DNA from: Acidovorax sp. NO-1
GTDB taxonomy: Bacteria; Pseudomonadota; Gammaproteobacteria; Burkholderiales; Burkholderiaceae_C
Direction: 5' to 3'
NCBI RefSeq assembly: GCF_000238595.1
Contig: NZ_AGTS01000012.1
Coordinates: 40,238-104,237, forward strand
Length of the DNA: 64,000 nucleotides
Shown: positions 63,584-64,000 of the stretch, in pieces
Numbering within the stretch: position 1 is the stretch's first letter
Layout of the letters: each line of letters starts with the position of its first letter
Notes under the pieces: generated by a model
What the model was told of the DNA's origin: nothing
The model's input: only the letters and a program-made list of their open reading frames with translations
The model's database searches: none
Program-made: the position numbers and the translations under genes

Positions 63584-64000
63584 TCAAGGTTTTGCAAGAC
63601 CAAATTTTTTACGCAATTGCTCCGCAATGATTATTCCGTAAATTCCTGGGCATGCCCTGCTACTGCCCGCAGCTTGCGCAAATTCCCGATGCCCTCCAAG
63701 CCGTTTGATAGGAAAAAATTCGATCAAAGTTTGGACTAATTTCTCCGCTTTGGACATTTGCAGCTCCGATGGCTCATCGTGATTAACCGCAAGTTGATCC
63801 TTTTGCACGCCCAAGAACTCAGAAACCCCGGCTCGCACTCCCCTGCTGCGCGTTACGTTTGCAACACCAGGACCATAGCGGGATGCCTCACCTCGGACGC
63901 TCAAGTCAGCCAAAAAAACCACTCCGATGACGCCCGTGTTTCCTCTTTCAATGTGCGCTCCCTTATGGCGAATATCAAGCGCTTCATAAACCACCCCTAG
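63584..64000 (-). CDS. Unrecognised protein, 5' end outside the window
   Basis: The frame is open to the window edge (at least 138 codons) and ends at 63584. It has VYEALDIRHKGAHIERGNTGVIGVVFLADLSVRG and a C-terminal RLGGHREFAQAAGSSRACPGIYGIIIAEQLRKKFGL. I cannot assign a family. Codon use and base composition are more AT-rich than the rest of the window. It is followed, with coupled spacing, by the small frameshifted gene. Together they look like part of a transferred or mobile unit next to the IS3 remnant. Confidence 0.65.
   Translation of the reverse strand, partial: LGVVYEALDIRHKGAHIERGNTGVIGVVFLADLSVRGEASRYGPGVANVTRSRGVRAGVSEFLGVQKDQLAVNHDEPSELQMSKAEKLVQTLIEFFPIKRLGGHREFAQAAGSSRACPGIYGIIIAEQLRKKFGLAKP

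Overview
The window is a GC-rich, densely coded chromosomal segment that looks like a member of the Comamonadaceae (Burkholderiales), most likely Acidovorax or a close relative. This rests on gene content and order (lptD-surA-rsmA, a tsaB-rimI-glycosylase operon, pntA-pntB, the maeB-type malic enzyme) and on short interspersed repeats that I associate with this family. It is an inference from protein and repeat recognition, not from a database search. I see no rRNA, no tRNA and no CRISPR array. Almost everything up to about 62.8 kb reads as ordinary chromosome. The last kilobase is clearly more AT-rich and carries an IS3-type remnant and two unrecognised genes.

Layout. 0-7 kb: the 3' end of pepP, a CPBP membrane protease, pyruvate kinase, a PAP2 phosphatase divergent from a PmrAB/QseBC-like two-component system with a PmrA-type box between them, and class II fructose-bisphosphate aldolase. 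7-16 kb: a putative lipoprotein, pntAB transhydrogenase, fadD, mtnN (with a repeat inserted in frame) and corA. 15-22.7 kb: the EamA transporter-tsaB-rimI-UDG operon, dacB (PBP4), a SemiSWEET, a lipoprotein alpha/beta hydrolase and mnmA. 22.9-32.7 kb: a large PLD-helicase-DUF3427 protein, an M20 peptidase, Nudix, GNAT, riboflavin synthase, a phytase-like esterase and a Tat-type FAD oxidoreductase. 32.9-37.5 kb: a same-strand cluster of membrane-anchored spermidine synthase, DUF350, DUF4178 and an SPFH-SHOCT protein, which looks like a polyamine-linked membrane system. 37.6-46.4 kb: a Fur-box-like site with a DUF2061 gene, an orphan flagellar-rod-like protein, LysR plus an omega-amino acid transaminase and MmsA (beta-alanine to acetyl-CoA), malic enzyme, and a complete secreted RNase Sa/barnase-like enzyme with its barstar inhibitor. 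46.8-59.2 kb: rsmA-surA-lptD, an AmgK-like kinase, rsmE, a diguanylate cyclase broken exactly at its GGEEF motif, acyl-CoA dehydrogenase, an SRAP/YedK protein with a TTG start, DUF2130 and DUF1993. 59.2-64 kb: a Fic protein, a NERD-helicase remnant, an MFS transporter, the IS3 remnant and the AT-rich two-gene unit.

The most distinctive feature is a family of about 60-nt REP-like palindromic elements (core CTAGCGCTT-N7-AAGCGCTAG), with some 12-14 copies here. Several touch genes directly. Copies lie in frame inside mtnN and inside the FAD oxidoreductase, abut the stop codons of mtnN, rsmA and fic, and sit where the leader and Shine-Dalgarno of mmsA and rsmE would be. Two other repeat families are also present. 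Two genes carry single-base shortfalls in homopolymers (G6 in the diguanylate cyclase, A7 in the right-edge gene), so sequencing error, phase variation and true decay must be told apart.
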